From contig NZ_AP018288.1 in NCBI RefSeq assembly GCF_002368335.1, forward strand, positions 4,754,498 to 4,818,497: DNA of 64,000 nucleotides, read 5' to 3'. The position numbers and the translations under genes are program-made. Shown here one piece after another: positions 60,463 to 64,000 of the stretch. Origin of the DNA: Nostoc sp. NIES-4103. GTDB lineage: Bacteria; Cyanobacteriota; Cyanobacteriia; Cyanobacteriales; Nostocaceae. The notes below the pieces were generated by a model. The model worked only from the letters and a program-made list of their open reading frames with translations. It was not told the origin of the DNA and did not search any database. The first letter of the stretch is position 1; each line of letters opens with the position of its first letter.

Positions 60463-61365
60463 ATGTTAAATCAAATATCTGTGATTCTTCCTGTCTATAA
60501 TGGAGAAAAAACTGTTAAAGAGACTATTGAATCAGTTTTAAACCAAACTTTTAAAAATATAGAGCTTATACTTATCAATGATGGTTCTACTGATTCGACA
60601 CTAAAGATTATTGAAAGTATACAAGATGCCCGATTACAGGTATTCTCTTATCAGAATGCGGGTCTAGCTACTAGTCGTAATCGCGGTTTATCTCACTGTA
60701 CAGGAACCTTTATTTCTTTTATAGATGCTGATGATCTTTGGACATCTGATAAACTTGAATCTCAACTTAAAGCATTGCAAGCGCATCCAAAGGCAGGTGT
60801 TGCTTATAGCTGGACTAATTATATTGATACTGAAGGTAAATTTTTGAAATCAGGTACACACATCACTGTTACAGGAGATGTTTATAAACAGCTTGTATTA
60901 CGCAACTTCTTAGAAAATGGTTCTAACCCCTTAGTTCGCTCTGAAGCGCTAAAAGAAGTTGGTGGTTTTGATGAAACACTTCCTGCGGCTGAAGATTGGG
61001 ATATGTGGTTAAGGCTGGCTGCTCGTTACGAATTTGTAGCTGTACCAAAAGCTCAAATATTATATCGAGTATCTGCTAACTCGATGTCTACTAAACTAAA
61101 AGTACAAGAAGCCGCTTCTCTAAAAGTGATTGAACGTGCTTTTAGTAATGAGAAGGCTGAACCTCTCTCTCATTTAAAAAGATCTAGTATTGCTTATCTT
61201 TACAAGTACCTAACTTTTAAAGCCTTAGAAACACCAAAGAACTTAAAAAAAAGCTGGCTATCTGCTCAATTTCTATGGAATTATATTAAGTATGATCCAT
61301 CTGCACTAGGGCAAAGTAGACTTATATTGATTGCTATTTTGAAAATTATTTTTCCTTTTATTTAA
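60463..61365 (+). CDS. Family 2 glycosyltransferase (tandem paralogue 2)
   Basis: 300 residues. ISVILPVYNGEKTVKETIES, IELILINDGSTDSTLKIIES with the canonical DGS, FISFIDADDLWTSDKLE, GGFDETLPAAEDWDMWLRLA and ILYRVSANSMSTKLK. Colinear with the preceding gene over the full length, so a tandem duplication. It lacks the extended C-terminal tail (about 25 residues) of the first copy. Confidence 0.87.
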   Translation: MLNQISVILPVYNGEKTVKETIESVLNQTFKNIELILINDGSTDSTLKIIESIQDARLQVFSYQNAGLATSRNRGLSHCTGTFISFIDADDLWTSDKLESQLKALQAHPKAGVAYSWTNYIDTEGKFLKSGTHITVTGDVYKQLVLRNFLENGSNPLVRSEALKEVGGFDETLPAAEDWDMWLRLAARYEFVAVPKAQILYRVSANSMSTKLKVQEAASLKVIERAFSNEKAEPLSHLKRSSIAYLYKYLTFKALETPKNLKKSWLSAQFLWNYIKYDPSALGQSRLILIAILKIIFPFI

Positions 61366-61817
61366 TTTATATCTTACATTGATAGGACTGCGATTTAATT
61401 TTTTCAATAGACGTAAGCTTTGTGTAGCAAAAATTAGATATGGTAGGCAAAGTCTACCTAGTCTTTCAAAGGAGTAAAAATCCCATAAAATTGGGTCAAA
61501 TTTTTACCTCTTCACCTTGGTGTCTTTGTGTCTTAGTGGTTAAAGAGTAAATTTTTACCACAAAGACACAAAGAGACTAAGCGATCGCTGGAAAAATCCT
61601 TAATAAATTGTAACTAGATACCACTGGTAGGGAAATCCGAATCATCTCTATGGGGCAAACAGTGCTGAAAAAACAAGCGATCGCCTCAGCTATGCCTTTA
61701 AAATCCTAATTGGTATCACACCCTGCTACATTGTTCGAGTTTACCTCTGCTTTCAGGGGACTGGGGCGTATTTGCCATAATGATAATCTCAGTTAGTCAC
61801 ATCGAAGATTACCAATC
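61366..61817. other. Intergenic region before htpG
   Basis: Contains an imperfect inverted repeat: GTGTCTTTGTGTCTTAGTGG (61520-61539) with ACCACAAAGACACAAAGAGA (61557-61576), plus HIP1 sites (GCGATCGC near 61581 and 61678). The repeat may end the glycosyltransferase transcript. No gene or CIRCE element was seen. Confidence 0.55.
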
Positions 61818-63797
61818 ATGCTAGAACAAGGCACTATCAGTATTCATACTGAGAATATTTTCCCAATTATCAAAAAGTCGCTCTACTCAGACCATCAAAT
61901 CTTCTTGCGAGAATTGGTATCCAACGCTGTAGATGCAATCCAAAAGCTGAACATGGTATCCCGCGCTGGGGAATATGCGGGAGACATCGGTGAACCAGAA
62001 ATTGTAATTGCCATTGATAAAGATAAAAAGACCGTTTCCATCTCTGACAATGGCATCGGCATGACAGCAGAGGAGATTAAGAAATATATCAATCAGGTTG
62101 CTTTCTCTAGTGCCGAAGAATTTATTCAAAAGTACCAAGGCAAATCAGATCAACCGATAATCGGTCACTTTGGTCTTGGTTTCTATTCCTCCTTCATGGT
62201 GGCGCAAAAAGTCGAAATCGACACTCTTTCATACAAAGAAGGGGCGCAAGCTGTACATTGGAGTTGCGATGGTTCCCCAGCCTTTACCCTAGAAGAATCA
62301 TCCCGCACCACTCGCGGCACCACCATTACCCTGACTCTCCTACCAGATGAAGAAGAATATTTAGAATCAGCACGTATTAAAAATCTTGTCAAGACCTATT
62401 GCGACTTCATGCCAGTGCCAATCAAACTGGAAGGTGAAGTTTTAAATAAACAAAAAGCACCTTGGCGAGAGTCTGCTAACAACCTGACTAAAGAAGATTA
62501 TTTAGAATTTTACCGTTACCTGTACCCATTTCAAGAAGAACCACTGTTGTGGGTGCATCTAAATACCGACTATCCCTTTATTATCAATGGGATTTTGTAT
62601 TTTCCCAAAATGAAGCCCGATGTCGATGTAACAAAAGGGCAAATCAAGCTATTTTGCAATCAAGTATTTGTCAGCGACAACTGCGAAGAAATTATCCCGC
62701 AATTTCTCATGCCGATGCGCGGTGTAATAGATAGCACCGATATTCCCTTGAATGTGTCGCGCAGTGCCTTACAAGGCGATCGCACCGTGCGGAAAATCGG
62801 CGATTATATAGCCAAGAAAGTAGGCGATCGCCTCAAAGAACTTTACCGCGACAACCGCGAACAATACATCAGTGCTTGGAAGGATCTCGGCACTTTTGTC
62901 AAATTCGGTGTTCTCAACGACGAGAAATTTAAAAAACAAGTCGAAGACATCATCATCTTTCGTAGCACCGCTAAAATTACCCAAAAAGCTGCCGAAACTC
63001 CAGCAGTTGAGGTACAGTCTCAGGAGGGGGATGTTTGGCAAGATGTCACTCCTAACTCCCAGGATGCAACATCCAGTACTCCTTATACCACCCTCAAAGA
63101 ATACTTAGAACGTAACAAAGAACGCCACGAAAACCGCGTTTTCTACAGCACCGATGAAGCGACACAAGCGACCTACATAGAATTACATAAAAATCAAGGT
63201 TTAGAAGTCCTGTTTATGGACTCCTTCATCGACACTCACTTTATCAACTTCCTAGAGCGGGAATATCAAGATGTCAAATTTACGCGGGTAGACTCTGACT
63301 TAGATAATACCCTGCTGGATCAAGACAAAGCCAGCGAAATAGTTGACCCCAAAACCAACAAAACCCGCACCGAGGTAATCAAAGAGTTATTTGAGAAAGC
63401 CCTCAACAAACCCAAAGTCAACATTCGCACCGAAGCATTAAAGTCAGACGATCCTCAAGGTACACCACCAGCGATGGTATTGCTACCAGAAATTCTGCGT
63501 CGCCTGCGGGAGATGAACGCCATGATGCAACAGCAAAATGTAGAGTTTCCCGAAGACCACATTTTGCTAGTGAATACCGCCCATCCCCTGATTCAAAATC
63601 TAGCCAATCTCAACCAAGGTAGTATTATTCAAGGTGATGGCGAGTCACCAACAACCCAATTGGTGAATATGATTTGCCAACACGTCTACGATTTAGCGCT
63701 GATGTCTCAAAAAGGCTTTGATGCTGAAGGGATGAAATCCTTTGTTGAACGCTCAAATGAAGTACTCACAAAGCTGACAGAACAAGCTAGCAAGTAA
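61818..63797 (+). CDS. htpG: Chaperone HtpG (Hsp90)
   Basis: Dimeric ATP-dependent chaperone. 659 residues. GHKL ATPase: LRELVSNAVDAIQKL, SISDNGIGMTAEEI, IGHFGLGFYSSFMVA, TTRGTTITLTL. Middle domain with PLNVSRSALQGDR (catalytic Arg region). C-terminal dimerisation domain with DHILLVNTAHPLIQNL. Compared with E. coli HtpG, an insert around residues 395-415 (TPAVEVQSQEGDVWQDVTP) is low-complexity. In cyanobacteria HtpG supports heat and light stress tolerance and phycobilisome assembly. Confidence 0.97.
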   Translation: MLEQGTISIHTENIFPIIKKSLYSDHQIFLRELVSNAVDAIQKLNMVSRAGEYAGDIGEPEIVIAIDKDKKTVSISDNGIGMTAEEIKKYINQVAFSSAEEFIQKYQGKSDQPIIGHFGLGFYSSFMVAQKVEIDTLSYKEGAQAVHWSCDGSPAFTLEESSRTTRGTTITLTLLPDEEEYLESARIKNLVKTYCDFMPVPIKLEGEVLNKQKAPWRESANNLTKEDYLEFYRYLYPFQEEPLLWVHLNTDYPFIINGILYFPKMKPDVDVTKGQIKLFCNQVFVSDNCEEIIPQFLMPMRGVIDSTDIPLNVSRSALQGDRTVRKIGDYIAKKVGDRLKELYRDNREQYISAWKDLGTFVKFGVLNDEKFKKQVEDIIIFRSTAKITQKAAETPAVEVQSQEGDVWQDVTPNSQDATSSTPYTTLKEYLERNKERHENRVFYSTDEATQATYIELHKNQGLEVLFMDSFIDTHFINFLEREYQDVKFTRVDSDLDNTLLDQDKASEIVDPKTNKTRTEVIKELFEKALNKPKVNIRTEALKSDDPQGTPPAMVLLPEILRRLREMNAMMQQQNVEFPEDHILLVNTAHPLIQNLANLNQGSIIQGDGESPTTQLVNMICQHVYDLALMSQKGFDAEGMKSFVERSNEVLTKLTEQASK

Positions 63798-64000
63798 GTG
63801 AGGAGTGAGGAGTGAAGAGTTAGGAGTTAGGAGTTAGGAGTTAGGAGTGAGGAGTTAGGAGTTAGGAGTTAGGAGTTAGGAGTGAGGAGTTAGGAGTTAG
63901 GAGTGAGGAGTTAGTTGTCAGTGGTCAGTGGTCAGTGGTAATTTTCTTTATCACCCCATCTCCCCCATCTCCCCCATCTCCCCCATCTCCCCCATCTCCC
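63798..64000. repeat. STRR block at the right edge
   Basis: GTTAGGA/GTGAGGA heptamers (about 63799-63912), CAGTGGT units (about 63918-63940), then CCCATCT heptamers from about 63954 to the end of the window. No gene. Confidence 0.95.

Noticed and set aside
61721..61790. tRNA-like GTTCGAGTTT stretch before htpG
   Set aside because: No acceptor or anticodon stems can be drawn around it; no tRNA was recognised in the window.

Overview
The window comes from a chromosome of a filamentous, probably heterocyst-forming cyanobacterium (order Nostocales, Nostoc/Anabaena-like). The grounds are frequent HIP1 octamers (GCGATCGC), many arrays of 7-bp short tandem repeats (STRRs) between genes, a complete mycosporine-like amino acid (MAA) operon, a CBS-CP12 fusion, FTR beta subunit, RibBA, a hormogonium-polysaccharide-type glycosyltransferase and a pyruvate-type TRAP transporter in the arrangement known from Anabaena. 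I saw no rRNA, tRNA, CRISPR array, intact transposase or prophage. Layout. 1-6.6 kb: a partial Ser/Thr kinase with an altered DFG motif, a TRAP transporter (dctQ, dctM and a convergent dctP), a glutathione S-transferase preceded by a 12-unit palindromic 21-bp repeat array, and a membrane pentapeptide-repeat protein. 7.3-12.5 kb: typA, then an AT-rich islet with an OLD-family ATPase/TOPRIM nuclease and a BrnT/BrnA toxin-antitoxin pair. 12.8-20.3 kb: housekeeping genes (DUF58, ftrB-DUF309, lptA-lptB-lptF, CBS-CP12) and an unknown membrane-anchored protein. 20.7-28.6 kb: a VanX-like dipeptidase, then the sunscreen locus mysA-mysB-mysC-mysD, flanked by two TspO paralogues on the minus strand. In front of mysA lies about 1.05 kb of non-coding DNA made of two diverged copies of one structured leader of about 450 bp. 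29-38.7 kb: DUF3611, a truncated Uma2 gene, a membrane-tethered amino-acid-receptor-like protein, a NarL-type response regulator, era, pfkA, a zinc deacylase, a flavodoxin-family protein and a decaying toxin-antitoxin locus. 38.9-46.7 kb: metH with intergenic repeat families inside its reading frame, converging on a STAND (NB-ARC) ATPase. Facing that gene across a promoter with a perfect 24-bp palindrome are a small protein, a trypsin-like protease and a membrane protein, which together look like an uncharacterised signalling or conflict cassette. 46.7-64 kb: Uma2, amidase, ribBA, argC, eno, gloA, clpB, three family 2 glycosyltransferases and htpG. How it fits together: most of the window is core metabolism and stress physiology (MAA synthesis, ClpB, HtpG, glyoxalase, GST, CP12-type redox control). 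It is interspersed with small accessory islets (OLD/BrnTA, PIN toxin-antitoxin, STAND-protease, Uma2) and a dense layer of repeats: STRRs, palindromic repeats, and two copies of a MITE-like element, each sitting directly upstream of a gene.
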